From NCBI RefSeq assembly GCF_002554705.1, contig NZ_PDEP01000001.1:434001-498000 (forward strand): 64,000 nucleotides of DNA, in the 5' to 3' direction. The stretch is from Longimonas halophila. Lineage in GTDB: Bacteria; Bacteroidota; Rhodothermia; Rhodothermales; Salinibacteraceae. This document shows positions 7,899 to 16,909 of the stretch, in pieces; position 1 is the first letter of the stretch, and every line of letters begins with the position of its first letter. The notes beneath the pieces are model-generated. The model was not told where the DNA came from. It searched no databases and was given only the letters and a program-made list of their open reading frames with translations. The translations under genes were made by a program, and so were the position numbers.

Positions 7899-8798
7899 AT
7901 GCTTGCCATTGACCGCATCCTGCATCCCACCGACCTCTCAGAAGGCGCACGCCGGGCGTTTGCATACGCGGCATCGCTTGCAAACTGGCACGATGCTGAG
8001 CTGCACATGCTTAACGTAGCAGGCCGCCACCAGCACAACTTTGAGGAGTTGCGTGATAGCTACCCGATTGACGGTGATACGCTTAATACCTGGGTACAAG
8101 ATGCGGGCATCAGTCAGTTTGCCGCCGCCGACCTGGCAATTGTGCAGGTACAAGAAGAAGGTGCGGCTCCAGGCACCAACATTCTGTCGTATGCTAAAGA
8201 AACCCCTGCCGACCTGATTGTGATGGGTACACACGGGCGGCGCGGCGTAGACCGCATGCTGCTGGGCAGCGTAGCCGAAGAAGTGGTGCGGCAGGCGTCT
8301 TGCCCGGTCTGCACGGTGCGCAATGCCCTCGAAACGGCCCCCTCCGATGCCGTACGGCGCATTATGGTGCCTATCGATTTTTCGGATGCATCGAAGCGAG
8401 CACTCAAGCATGCACGCGAGTTGGCGCTTACGTATGGGGCCGAAATCGTGGCGATGCATGCCATTGAGGAGGTTGTGCTGCCCATGGCTTACGGCATGGC
8501 CCCCAAACAGGTAGATGCAGAAGCGGTGCGTCCCAACGTCGAAACCGCTCTGGCCGACCTGCTGGCCGAGCATGTGGGGGTAGAGCACGCGCGGGCCGAG
8601 ATTCGGGTGGGCTACCCGCCGCAAGAAATACTGGATACCATCACCGACGAGTCGATCGACTGGGTTGTGATGGGCACGCACGGGCGGCAGGGCCTTAACC
8701 GGCTCCTCATGGGCAGCGTAGCCGAACGTATTGTACGGCACGCCCCATGTCCTGTGCTTACGTTGCAAGAAAACAGCCGTTCTATTCTCCCCGCATAA
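7899..8798 (+). CDS. Universal stress protein, tandem UspA domains (copy 2)
   Basis: 299 residues with two UspA domains (about 3-141 and 151-292). Both domains have intact nucleotide motifs: 'MGTHGRRGVDRMLLGS' and 'MGTHGRQGLNRLLMGS'. This is therefore the copy with two apparently functional ATP sites. Each domain starts with the Asp-containing strand ('RILHPTDLSE' and 'RIMVPIDFSD'). It lies 72 bases after copy 1 and 48 bases before copy 3, which suggests one transcript for all three. The function beyond stress resistance is unknown. Confidence 0.9.
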   Translation: MLAIDRILHPTDLSEGARRAFAYAASLANWHDAELHMLNVAGRHQHNFEELRDSYPIDGDTLNTWVQDAGISQFAAADLAIVQVQEEGAAPGTNILSYAKETPADLIVMGTHGRRGVDRMLLGSVAEEVVRQASCPVCTVRNALETAPSDAVRRIMVPIDFSDASKRALKHARELALTYGAEIVAMHAIEEVVLPMAYGMAPKQVDAEAVRPNVETALADLLAEHVGVEHARAEIRVGYPPQEILDTITDESIDWVVMGTHGRQGLNRLLMGSVAERIVRHAPCPVLTLQENSRSILPA

Positions 8799-8846
8799 GC
8801 TGGCCGAGGAGATTCACTGCTACCGTAGACTTGACTTTACCACGCT

Positions 8847-9782
8847 ATGACCATAGAAAACATCCTCATTGCCACCGACTTTTCTGACGCCTCTCAGTCG
8901 GCCTTGAAGCAGGCCCTGCGCTTTGCAAATACCTTTGGCGCAACCGTTCACATTCTGCATGTGGTAGACGAGTTGGAGCCCGGCTGGTATGGCGTTGACG
9001 ACGCGAAAAAACGGGCCGATGCGCTCCGAGGTGCAATCAAGCAGGAGGCGCAGTCGATGCTGGTCGAGATGGTGCCCGATGATGCAGGGGTTGCGGTAAA
9101 CACGCATGTGTCGATGCAGCTCAGCTTCGATGTGTCGGCCACAATCAACGAATATGCTTCCGAGCGCGACATCGATCTGATCGTGATAGGGAGTCGCGGG
9201 CAGACCGACCGCAGTGCATATGCGCTGGGCCGGGTAGCCAGCCAGGTGATCGAGGAGGCCCCATGCCCGGTGCTTGCCGTAGCTGAAACCGCACCGTGGA
9301 TGGGGGCGAGCGAGCCGCTAAGCGACATTGTAGCCCCGATTGACTTCTCGAAGCCGTCGTACCAGGCGTATGCGCATGCTCGGTACCTGGCAGCAGCGTT
9401 CGGAGCACGATTGCATCTGGTCTTTGTCGCCGAGTCGCGGACAGTCCCGCTATTTAGCGACACCGGGCTGCCCGGACTTCGGACGATAGACATGCCTTCT
9501 GAAATCGTCGACAACAGCCGGGCGGCGCTTCAGCACATGATCGATCATGCCGACGGTCCCTCCGTTGAGCACAAGATCCACATTGAGAAGGGCGAACCTG
9601 CTGCCGCGGTGCTCGACCTTATCGAGCGAAAGGGCATTGGACTGGCCGTCATTGCAACGCGTGGCCACTCGGCGCTTGAGCGGCTACTTTTAGGCAGTAC
9701 CACCCGGCGACTGCTGCGCATGGCTTCGTGTCCGGTGCTTACCTTGCGTACCCCCGCCAACAATGAGGCGAACGAAGCATAG
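8847..9782 (+). CDS. Universal stress protein, tandem UspA domains (copy 3, divergent)
   Basis: 311 residues, the most divergent of the trio. Domain 1 reads 'IGSRGQTDRSAYALGR': the final Ser/Thr of the ATP motif is replaced by Arg, so nucleotide binding is doubtful. Domain 2 has 'IATRGHSALERLLLGS' with Ala for the first Gly. The overall fold is clear from the strands 'NILIATDFSD' and 'DIVAPIDFSK' and from 'CPVLAV'/'CPVLTL' endings. It closes the three-gene usp run. Replacement of motif residues suggests it serves as a non-ATP or regulatory partner; that is inference. Confidence 0.88.
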   Translation: MTIENILIATDFSDASQSALKQALRFANTFGATVHILHVVDELEPGWYGVDDAKKRADALRGAIKQEAQSMLVEMVPDDAGVAVNTHVSMQLSFDVSATINEYASERDIDLIVIGSRGQTDRSAYALGRVASQVIEEAPCPVLAVAETAPWMGASEPLSDIVAPIDFSKPSYQAYAHARYLAAAFGARLHLVFVAESRTVPLFSDTGLPGLRTIDMPSEIVDNSRAALQHMIDHADGPSVEHKIHIEKGEPAAAVLDLIERKGIGLAVIATRGHSALERLLLGSTTRRLLRMASCPVLTLRTPANNEANEA

Positions 9783-9818
9783 TCGCGCGTCTCAACGACG
9801 GGGGCAGATGTAAGCTGC

Positions 9819-10388
9819 TTATCGCATAGCCTGTTCGGGCGCGTCTGGGGACGCAGAGCGCGAGGCATCGGGCTCGTCCGTGTACGGCCAGTCGAGCTCC
9901 TTTTCGTCTTCGGGGGCTTTCGGTAGGTCCGACAGCGAGAACGGCAGAGCCTCCTCTTCAATAAACGGCTCGGCCTCTTCAGGAGCAGGCATCTGCTGAT
10001 ACGTACGCAATCCACGCATGAAAATGAGGATCGGCGCGGTAATTGCAGCAACAGCGAAGGCCCCAATGCCGATGTTTATCCAGCTCGTGTTTACGCCGCC
10101 CAGGATAATCTGCATTACGCTGAACAAGAAGACCGCAAACGCGGCAATCGGAATAATGCTGAGCCACGCCAGAACGGGGGATGCATCTGTTTGCGGCTGC
10201 GCACTGTCTTTCATCTGGCGCGACAGCAGATAAAGGTATGTAGGGGCCCAGAACAAGACCAAAATAATACTAACGCTGAACCCGGTAGCCCAAAACGAGA
10301 TGTTTGCTCCGTCGGCGAACATGCCAAGCAGCGACACAAGGGCCGACAAGCCCAGGAAAAGGCCGACCGTGCTAAGTATACGATTCAT
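9819..10388 (-). CDS. Four-helix membrane protein with acidic C-terminal tail
   Basis: 189 residues from the ATG at 10388; an extended frame upstream to 10568 is not hydrophobic or conserved-looking and is left out. Four membrane segments can be seen at about 5-25, 33-55, 73-97 and 104-124, followed by a 60-residue cytoplasmic or periplasmic tail rich in Pro, Glu and Asp ('EEAEPFIEEEALPFS'). No family is recognised. It is convergent with the usp genes and divergent from hemA. Confidence 0.6.
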   Translation of the reverse strand: MNRILSTVGLFLGLSALVSLLGMFADGANISFWATGFSVSIILVLFWAPTYLYLLSRQMKDSAQPQTDASPVLAWLSIIPIAAFAVFLFSVMQIILGGVNTSWINIGIGAFAVAAITAPILIFMRGLRTYQQMPAPEEAEPFIEEEALPFSLSDLPKAPEDEKELDWPYTDEPDASRSASPDAPEQAMR

Positions 10389-10839
10389 AGGAGTCAGGGG
10401 GTCAATGCGTTGGGGGATGCAAAGCCCAGCGTATGTGCAGCGAGTTGGGTAACGAATGCTGCATTGCGTAGGCCTTGGAGCCGGTTGGTCCGGCTTATTC
10501 TGTTGCTTCCCAACATACAACGCTCCTGTGTATGCATGCATGCGCCAACTGAACTTGCGAAGATGCATAGTTAGTACCTAAAGAACTCATCCATTGGCGC
10601 ATACAGTGGTCTACTTTCAGGGTGTACACGCAGATAATTTGAGTGCAGGGGCGGGACGGCTACATCCTGCCCATGCTTTCCCTGCAATCCTGAATAAGGC
10701 AGCCCATAGGCATGTATCACCAAAAAACACATTATATATGCCCGTTCATTTTTTATTCACCCCGGCCTATTGAACCTGGTTTTTTCCAAGACCGTTGTCA
10801 TCTATACCATCTTCTGTACTCTATCCACACTCCTGTTGC
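10389..10839. other. Divergent spacer upstream of hemA
   Basis: 451 bases between the membrane protein (reverse) and hemA (forward). No gene is supported. The segment 10725-10765 is strikingly AT-rich (CACATTATATATG, CATTTTTTATTC) and is the most plausible hemA promoter zone, but spacing to a -35 box is not convincing. I see no riboswitch-like fold. Confidence 0.45.
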
Positions 10840-12309
10840 ATGACGTTTTACGCGTTCGGCATTAACCATAGCTCGTCGGCGGTAGCTGTTGCGGAGGCGT
10901 TTCGAGCATCGCCCGCAGACCAGGATCGCATGTATGAGCGCTTCGACCTAAGCTCTGATGCAGAGGTTGTGCTGCTTTCGACATGCAACCGTACCGAGGT
11001 ATATCTTTACGGCCGTTTCCGCGATTGCATGCACATCCAGCATGTATTAGCCGAGGCAGCTGGACGGGACTCGTGGCCCTCGGGGGATGCGTTTATGGTG
11101 CAAGACGAGGCGGCCATTCGGCACGTCCTTCACGTAGCCAGTGGGCTGCAGTCAGTTGTGCTGGGAGATGCGCAGATTCTTTCGCAGATGAAAGAAGCGT
11201 ACCAGCGCGCCATTGACCACGACAGCGTGCATTCGCTCATGCATCGCCTCATGCATACCGCCTTCCGAGCGGCAAAGCGGGTGGTGCACGAAACCGAACT
11301 CGCAAGCGGGTCAGCGTCGATCTCAACAGCGGCGGTGGCCATGGCTGAGTCGTTCTGCGCCCAGTACGGCTTTTCCGACCTTGAAAGTCAGCATGTGCTG
11401 GTACTGGGAGCCGGTAAAATGGGCGCTCTGGCCTTGCACGCGCTCACGAATTATGCGCCCGAATCGGTTGTGCTATCGAACCGCACCCACGAATCGGCGC
11501 AGTCGCTTGCGGCTGAGCATGACGCAACGGTGGTGGACTGGAGTGGCCGCTACGACGCGCTGCAAGAGGCCGATGTGGTGATTGTGGCTACTGGCGCCCC
11601 GGACCCTGTGCTCGCATCCGATGATGCGCCTGCGCGTCCATACAAGCCGCTCCCAGCGCTTGTCGTTGATGTGGCGGTGCCGCGCAACGTGGCGCCAACG
11701 CTTAACGACCATCCGGACTACACGGTGCGCGATATGGATGCACTCGAAGCCTGGACCGCCGAGGTGCATGCACAGCGCCGCTCCGAAGTCCCCGACGCAG
11801 AGGCCATCTGCGAAGAGCTGCTCAGTGACTTTGTGACGTGGGTATTCCATCAGCAGGCGCTACAGCCTGCCATCCAGGCCATTCGCCACACGTTCGAGGG
11901 CATTCGAGCCAAAGAAGTCGAACGCCATGCGCATCGCATCGACAGCATGGACCGCGAAGAGGTCGAGCGCCTCACGCAGTCTATTATGCAGAAGCTGCTG
12001 GCTGTGCCTATTGTGCGCCTGAAGAACGTGGACCCAGATAGCATCGACTTTGTGCATGGCATCAAGCTGCTCCATGCGCTCTTCACCCGTGCTGACGACC
12101 ACGAAGCGGACGAGATACTCCCTGAACGTTCGGCAGGGGGCCATCCGTCGCTTTCCGACCGCCCGCGCCACGCAAGCCGTGCAAACGGAGAAGACCCGAC
12201 CGAACCCGCGTCCGCAACCGACGAGGCCGCCCCGCGTTGTCCCTACGAAGCGGCTATGTCTGATGCCGCCGACGAAATCAGCGCTCTTCTCCGCTCTCCG
12301 CACTCCTGA
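10840..12309 (+). CDS. hemA: Glutamyl-tRNA reductase
   Basis: 489 residues from the ATG at 10840. It catalyses the NADPH-dependent reduction of Glu-tRNA to glutamate-1-semialdehyde, the first committed step of the C5 tetrapyrrole pathway. The catalytic Cys49 lies in 'LLSTCNRTEVY'; the NADPH-binding loop is 'VLGAGKMG' near residues 188-195; the C-terminal dimerisation helices run to about residue 420. It continues about 65 residues further as an acidic, low-complexity tail ('ANGEDPTEPASATDE') absent from typical enzymes of 420 or so residues. hemC starts 10 bases after the stop, so hemA-hemC-hemD form an operon. Confidence 0.95.
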   Translation: MTFYAFGINHSSSAVAVAEAFRASPADQDRMYERFDLSSDAEVVLLSTCNRTEVYLYGRFRDCMHIQHVLAEAAGRDSWPSGDAFMVQDEAAIRHVLHVASGLQSVVLGDAQILSQMKEAYQRAIDHDSVHSLMHRLMHTAFRAAKRVVHETELASGSASISTAAVAMAESFCAQYGFSDLESQHVLVLGAGKMGALALHALTNYAPESVVLSNRTHESAQSLAAEHDATVVDWSGRYDALQEADVVIVATGAPDPVLASDDAPARPYKPLPALVVDVAVPRNVAPTLNDHPDYTVRDMDALEAWTAEVHAQRRSEVPDAEAICEELLSDFVTWVFHQQALQPAIQAIRHTFEGIRAKEVERHAHRIDSMDREEVERLTQSIMQKLLAVPIVRLKNVDPDSIDFVHGIKLLHALFTRADDHEADEILPERSAGGHPSLSDRPRHASRANGEDPTEPASATDEAAPRCPYEAAMSDAADEISALLRSPHS

Positions 12310-12319
12310 TCCCCACTGT

Positions 12320-13267
12320 ATGTCTGACTCCGCCCCGCTGGTTATTGGCACGCGTGGCAGCGCCCTGGCGCTGTGGCAGGCCCGCCGCATTCAGCAGCAA
12401 CTGCGTCGCCACGACCACGACAGCACGTTGCAACGCATCTCAACACGCGGCGACCGCGTGCAAGACGTGCCCATCTCAGAGATTGGGGATGAGTCGGTAT
12501 TCACCAAAGAGCTCGACCGGGCCCTGCTCGATGGGCGAATCGACTGCGCGGTGCACTCGCTCAAAGATCTACCGTCGCGGCTGCCCAGTGGCATCGTGCT
12601 GGCGGCGGTGGGGCAGCGAGCATCGCCGTTCGATGCCTTCGTCGGTCATCCTGATACAACAACAACCCTACAAGACCTCCCCCAAGGTGCAGTCGTCGCC
12701 ACGGCCTCGCTGCGCCGTCGGGCCCAACTGTTGGCATGGCGATCGGACCTGACCGTGGTGCCTGTGCGCGGCAATGTGGATTCGCGTCTCGAAACCCTGG
12801 CCGAAAGCGACTGGCACGGCATGGTCCTGGCCGTAGCCGGGCTTGAACGTCTTGATCGGGGCGATGTCATCCGAACGGTTATTCCCCACGACATCATGGT
12901 GCCGGCTGTGGGACAAGGAGCGCTCGGAATTACGTGTCGTACCGAAGACAGCGCACTGCGCACCCTCTTGCGCGGCACGGTGCACGACCTGGAGACGGCC
13001 ACAGCCGTTACGGCAGAGCGCAGCTTTATGAAACGTATTGAAGGCGGATGCCAGGTGCCTACGGGGGCCTGGGCCCGTCTCAATGCAGCCCACCAGCTTG
13101 TCATTGACGGATGCGTGGCCGCGCTGGACGGCAGCGAGTCGTTCCGTGATCGGCGAACAGTCCCGCTCGACAAGGCGAGAGCCGCGGGATCCGAGCTTGC
13201 CCAAGACCTGTTGGATGTGGGCGGCGCCGAAGTGCTCGATGGCATTCGCACCTCTGAATTCTCCTGA
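12320..13267 (+). CDS. hemC: Porphobilinogen deaminase (hydroxymethylbilane synthase)
   Basis: 315 residues. It polymerises four porphobilinogen units into hydroxymethylbilane. Family landmarks are 'IGTRGSALALWQ' at the N-terminus, 'STRGDRVQD', 'AVHSLKDLP' with the catalytic Asp, 'ASLRRRAQL', and the dipyrromethane cofactor attachment Cys244 in 'EGGCQVP'. The ATG at 12320 is chosen because the family begins within ten residues of 'VIGTRGS'; the longer open frame upstream is inside hemA. It is the second gene of the hemACD operon. Confidence 0.96.
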   Translation: MSDSAPLVIGTRGSALALWQARRIQQQLRRHDHDSTLQRISTRGDRVQDVPISEIGDESVFTKELDRALLDGRIDCAVHSLKDLPSRLPSGIVLAAVGQRASPFDAFVGHPDTTTTLQDLPQGAVVATASLRRRAQLLAWRSDLTVVPVRGNVDSRLETLAESDWHGMVLAVAGLERLDRGDVIRTVIPHDIMVPAVGQGALGITCRTEDSALRTLLRGTVHDLETATAVTAERSFMKRIEGGCQVPTGAWARLNAAHQLVIDGCVAALDGSESFRDRRTVPLDKARAAGSELAQDLLDVGGAEVLDGIRTSEFS

Positions 13268-13295
13268 CTCGTGCTTCTCTATCCTACCGCGTGCC

Positions 13296-14039
13296 ATGAT
13301 GGCTGACTCTGTCGTTCTGCTTCGGCATCCGCGTGGCACCCCCGACCCGTACGAGCACGCGCTTGCTGGCGAGGGGGCCACAGTGCAGTGCACGCCGGTG
13401 CTGGCATTTGACATCGACCCGCCGCCAACGCTCTCGGTGTTACTGAATCGCGCTGCGGCCTACGGAGCACTCGTGTGTACCAGTCCGCGCGCTGTGCAGG
13501 CACTGAGGCAAGCACTTCCCCCAGATCATCCGCTCTACGCCGCGTGGGCCAATAAGCCAACGTACGTGGTTGGACCGCGTACCGCAGGGGCGGTGTCGGA
13601 ATGGGGAGGGCAGCCAACTGGTGCAGAGGCAGGAGATGCAGCAGCGCTTGCAGACCGCATTGTGGCGGATGCGCCAGGACGCTTGCTGTTTCTTTCTGGA
13701 AACCGGCGGCGCGATACGCTGCCGCGAGCACTCGTAGAAGCCGGACAGGTGTTCGACGAGGTCGAGGTCTACCGCACGCGCCTGCGAAGCAACATCACGC
13801 TCCCGGACCCGCCTGCTTGGTTGGCGTTCTTTAGCCCCTCGGGCATCGAAGCGGTGCGGGCCTCCGGCTACGCGCTCGACGCCTACGCCTGTGCTGCCAT
13901 CGGCTCCACCACCGCCGCCGCGCTGCGCGACGAAGGCGCCTCGGTCCAGGCGGTAGCTGCTTCTCCAACGCCCGATGCACTGGCTGCAGCGATCCGAGAT
14001 GTCCAGGCGTCAGGGCAGAGTCGTCCTTCATCCCCCTGA
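13296..14039 (+). CDS. hemD: Uroporphyrinogen-III synthase
   Basis: 247 residues from the first of two adjacent ATG codons (13296, 13299). It cyclises hydroxymethylbilane with inversion of ring D. HemD proteins are poorly conserved; support comes from length, the two-lobed pattern with 'GALVCTSPRAVQAL' in lobe 1, 'VVGPRTAGAV', 'LLFLSGNRRRDTLPRAL' joining the lobes, 'VEVYRTRL', 'LAFFSPSGIEAV' and the closing 'AIGSTTAAALRDEG', all in the expected order, plus position 28 bases behind hemC. Confidence 0.9.
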   Translation: MMADSVVLLRHPRGTPDPYEHALAGEGATVQCTPVLAFDIDPPPTLSVLLNRAAAYGALVCTSPRAVQALRQALPPDHPLYAAWANKPTYVVGPRTAGAVSEWGGQPTGAEAGDAAALADRIVADAPGRLLFLSGNRRRDTLPRALVEAGQVFDEVEVYRTRLRSNITLPDPPAWLAFFSPSGIEAVRASGYALDAYACAAIGSTTAAALRDEGASVQAVAASPTPDALAAAIRDVQASGQSRPSSP

Positions 14040-14051
14040 TTGCACAGCAAC

Positions 14052-14699
14052 CTACAGCGCCTCGTCGATAGCCAGGCGGAGGCGGCGTGTGGCGCGGCGG
14101 GGGTTCGCGGCGGTAGCCACAGCCGAAAGCACCGCTATGCCGTATGCTCCTGCGTCCAGAACCGCCTCCACGTGCCGGTGCGTGATCCCTCCAATGGCAA
14201 TGACCGGGCACGTCACTGCATCGCAGCAATCCCGAAGCCGATCCAGCCCCTGCGTGGCTCCGGCATTGGCCTTTGAGCGGGTCGGGTAGATGGGGCCAAA
14301 ACCGATGTACGTGGCCCCAGCAGCCTCGGCCTGTTGGGCCTGTGCAATCGTAGAGGCTGAGGCCCCCAGCACAGGAGCGGGGCCAAGCACGCGGCGCGCC
14401 ATCGCCACCGGGATATCCTCCTGCCCTACATGCAGGCCCCGAGCACGCACGCCCAGAGCCACATCAAGGCGGTCGTTCACGATGAGCGGAACGTCAGACG
14501 TCTCGCACACGGACTGCACGCGCTCAGCGGCAATCAACTGGTTGCGGATGCCGCCGTGCTTCTCGCGGAACTGGATGGTGTCGGCTCCGCCTGCAATGGC
14601 ACGAACAGCCAAATCTGCGTGCGAAAAGCGCTGCTGCAGACGAAAATCGGTAATAACGTGCAGGCGTCCAACCGCCGAGGGGGGAAGCGAAGTCGACAT
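14052..14699 (-). CDS. thiE: Thiamine-phosphate synthase
   Basis: 215 residues. It joins HMP-pyrophosphate and the thiazole phosphate to form thiamine monophosphate. The TIM-barrel motifs are complete: 'TIQFREK' (41-47), 'LIVNDRLDVAL' (72-82), 'GLHVGQED' (88-95), 'GFGPIYPTRSK' (133-143) and the phosphate-binding 'AIGGI' (168-172). It is convergent with hemD, with 12 bases between the two stops. No TPP riboswitch is visible in the 98 bases before its start. Confidence 0.94.
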   Translation of the reverse strand: MSTSLPPSAVGRLHVITDFRLQQRFSHADLAVRAIAGGADTIQFREKHGGIRNQLIAAERVQSVCETSDVPLIVNDRLDVALGVRARGLHVGQEDIPVAMARRVLGPAPVLGASASTIAQAQQAEAAGATYIGFGPIYPTRSKANAGATQGLDRLRDCCDAVTCPVIAIGGITHRHVEAVLDAGAYGIAVLSAVATAANPRRATRRLRLAIDEAL

Positions 14700-14797
14700 G
14701 AGGCGTCAATCGATGTTCAAGGGAACCGGAAAGAGGGATGCGTAGATGCATACACGATATCTGCGTGTTCGTTGCCTGATCAAAGAGGACCGTTGCT

Positions 14798-16096
14798 ATG
14801 TCAATAACTACGCTGATCCGTGATGCGCGGGTGGCCGTTGAAGCAGGCGTACAGGCGGTGCATCCGTCAACGCTTATGCAGCACGACCGAAGCAGAGCGC
14901 TGCTTGAACGAGCACGCCAGGCACCGCGTGTGTTTGTGGCTACGATTGGAAAGGCTGCCGCGCCGTGGGGACGCTGGTGGGCGGCTCAAGAGGTAGCCGA
15001 TGCCGGACTCATCATCGTGCCTGCGGGCTATGACACACACGAGAAAGACACGCTTCCGGCATCATGGCGTCGGGTGGAGGCGGGGCATCCGCATCCTACC
15101 GACGCCAGTGCACGCGCCGGACGGCTCCTGCTCGACATGGCATCGGCGTGCACGCGCAGCGACGTGCTGGTAATCGGACTGTCGGGCGGCGGATCGGCAT
15201 GCACCGCGTATCCCCCCGATGGCGTGTCCATGCAGGCGGTGCGTCGGCTCAACGCGCTGCTCTTGCGCAGCGGATGTGCCATCGACGCGGTGAACGCGGT
15301 GCGTAAGCATGTGCTGCAGGTGGGCGGTGGACGCCTGGCGGCTGCTGCCCACCCGGCTCGTGTGTGGTGCCAGGCCATCTCGGACGTGCCGGGCAACGAC
15401 CTGTCGACCATCGCCAGTGGGCCCACCGTGGGCGACCCGACCACGTATGCTGATGCCGTTGCCGTGCTCCAGCGCGCCGAGGTGTGGGCAGAGGTGCCGT
15501 CTACGATTCGCACCTATTTGCGAGAAGGCGTGCAAGGTAAGCATCCCGAAACTATGGCTCCAGACGACGAGCGGCTCCGCCGTGCCCATACTGCCGTTAT
15601 TGCAAGCAATGAAAATGCACGTGCCGCTACCGCCTCCCACTTGGCGGATTGTGGATACACAACCCGCACGTCCAACACGCTCATGAAAGGAGAAGCCCGC
15701 ACAGTGGGGCGCGCCCATGCGCAGCAGCTTACCGGGGTAGACGGGCGGTGTGCGTTTGTGTGGGGCGGCGAACCCACCGTGCAGGTAACAGGCACCGGCA
15801 CCGGAGGACGCAACCAGGAAGCCGCATTAGCGGCAGTGCGTCCGTTAGCGCAGCAATCGGCTCCTGCTGTGCTGCTTTGCGCCGGGACCGACGGCATTGA
15901 CGGGCCCACCGACGCTGCCGGAGCCTGGGTCACGCCTCATACGCTACGCTACGCATCGGGGCAGGGGCTATCCCCTGAATCCCACCTGACTGATAACAAC
16001 AGCTACGCCTTCTTTGAGCAGGTCGACAGTTTGTATCGACCCGGACCCACAGGCACTAACGTCATGGATCTACATGTGGGGCTGATTGATGCGTAG
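14798..16096 (+). CDS. Glycerate 2-kinase (MOFRL family)
   Basis: 432 residues, the family's normal size. It phosphorylates D-glycerate to 2-phosphoglycerate, linking serine or glyoxylate carbon to glycolysis. It shows the two-domain MOFRL layout: 'TIGKAAAPW' (49-57), nucleotide loop 'GLSGGGSACTAYP' (127-139), 'NAVRKHVLQVGGGRLA', 'SDVPGNDLSTIASGPT', and in the MOFRL domain 'WGGEPTVQVTGTGTGGRNQE' and 'AGTDGIDGPTDAAGAW'. It is divergent from thiE with 98 bases between starts. Tartronate-associated TtuD enzymes share this architecture, so the physiological substrate is inferred. Confidence 0.88.
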   Translation: MSITTLIRDARVAVEAGVQAVHPSTLMQHDRSRALLERARQAPRVFVATIGKAAAPWGRWWAAQEVADAGLIIVPAGYDTHEKDTLPASWRRVEAGHPHPTDASARAGRLLLDMASACTRSDVLVIGLSGGGSACTAYPPDGVSMQAVRRLNALLLRSGCAIDAVNAVRKHVLQVGGGRLAAAAHPARVWCQAISDVPGNDLSTIASGPTVGDPTTYADAVAVLQRAEVWAEVPSTIRTYLREGVQGKHPETMAPDDERLRRAHTAVIASNENARAATASHLADCGYTTRTSNTLMKGEARTVGRAHAQQLTGVDGRCAFVWGGEPTVQVTGTGTGGRNQEAALAAVRPLAQQSAPAVLLCAGTDGIDGPTDAAGAWVTPHTLRYASGQGLSPESHLTDNNSYAFFEQVDSLYRPGPTGTNVMDLHVGLIDA

Positions 16097-16244
16097 GGTG
16101 GAAGCGCAGAACGGCTGCATCTCTCATTTGGCTTTTGTAGCTTGCAAGGCATCAATCGTGCCGTTGTAGGCGGTACAGTTGTAGTTCATGGTACCGTGCC
16201 ATGTGCACCTTCGAAATAACCGATTTCAAAGCAACATACCATCA

Positions 16245-16730
16245 ATGAGGAATCGTACTCATCAGGCGGCGTGGATGCTGCTGCTCTTAATTCTCGCAAC
16301 CGGCGCTGCGCCGTCCACGACCCGCGCGCAGGATTCGTCTGAAGCGGTTGAGGCGGTGCGCAACGCAGAAGAAGAGATGCGGCAGGCGATTGTAGAGGGC
16401 GATCTGCAGACGCTGGAGCAGTTGTGGCAGCCCGATTTCATAGTGAATGCCCCGCGCAATGTTGTCGTGCCTAATCGCCAAGCCGTGCTGGAGGTGTTTC
16501 AGGCAGGCATTGCCTCGTACAGCCACTATGCACAGACGCGCGATACCATTCGTGTGCAGGGCAACCGCGCTGTTGTGATGGGCAGCGAGTCCGTTCGCCC
16601 CGACGGTAACGAAGCCCCTCATGCAGGCCAGACGGTGCATCGACGCTACACGCATGTGTGGGAGGCGACCGACGAGGGCTGGCGCCTGGCTGTGCGTCAT
16701 GCGCACATTGCCCAGGTGGAAATGGATTAG
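16245..16730 (+). CDS. Secreted SnoaL/DUF4440-like NTF2-fold protein
   Basis: 161 residues starting at the ATG at 16245, which precedes a signal peptide ('AWMLLLLILATGAAP', cleaved near 'TRAQ'). The mature part follows the NTF2/DUF4440 pattern: a long helix 'AVRNAEEEMRQAIVEGDLQTLEQLW', then 'FIVNAPRN', 'VVPNRQAVLEVFQAG', and paired strands ending 'RRYTHVWEATDEGWRLAVRHA'. Such exported NTF2-like proteins have no assigned reaction. An upstream in-frame GTG/ATG at 16188 would extend the N-terminus before the signal and is not preferred. Confidence 0.75.
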   Translation: MRNRTHQAAWMLLLLILATGAAPSTTRAQDSSEAVEAVRNAEEEMRQAIVEGDLQTLEQLWQPDFIVNAPRNVVVPNRQAVLEVFQAGIASYSHYAQTRDTIRVQGNRAVVMGSESVRPDGNEAPHAGQTVHRRYTHVWEATDEGWRLAVRHAHIAQVEMD

Positions 16731-16909
16731 GCCACGTAACACAGCATTGATACGAATTCGGGTAGCTGGAGAACGTGTGCCGAATGCGTTCGGTGCGGGC
16801 GTGCCTCCAGACGCGGACCGCTTCGGTGTCTGACCCCACTTTGCTTTAACATAGTCCAGTGCAGATACATCTGCCACGTGACGTATAGCCTCCAAACAGT
16901 TTGAATCCC

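Noticed and set aside
14700-14797. TPP riboswitch before thiE
   Set aside because: The 98-base gap lacks the CUGAGA-type conserved bases and any fold of the right size.
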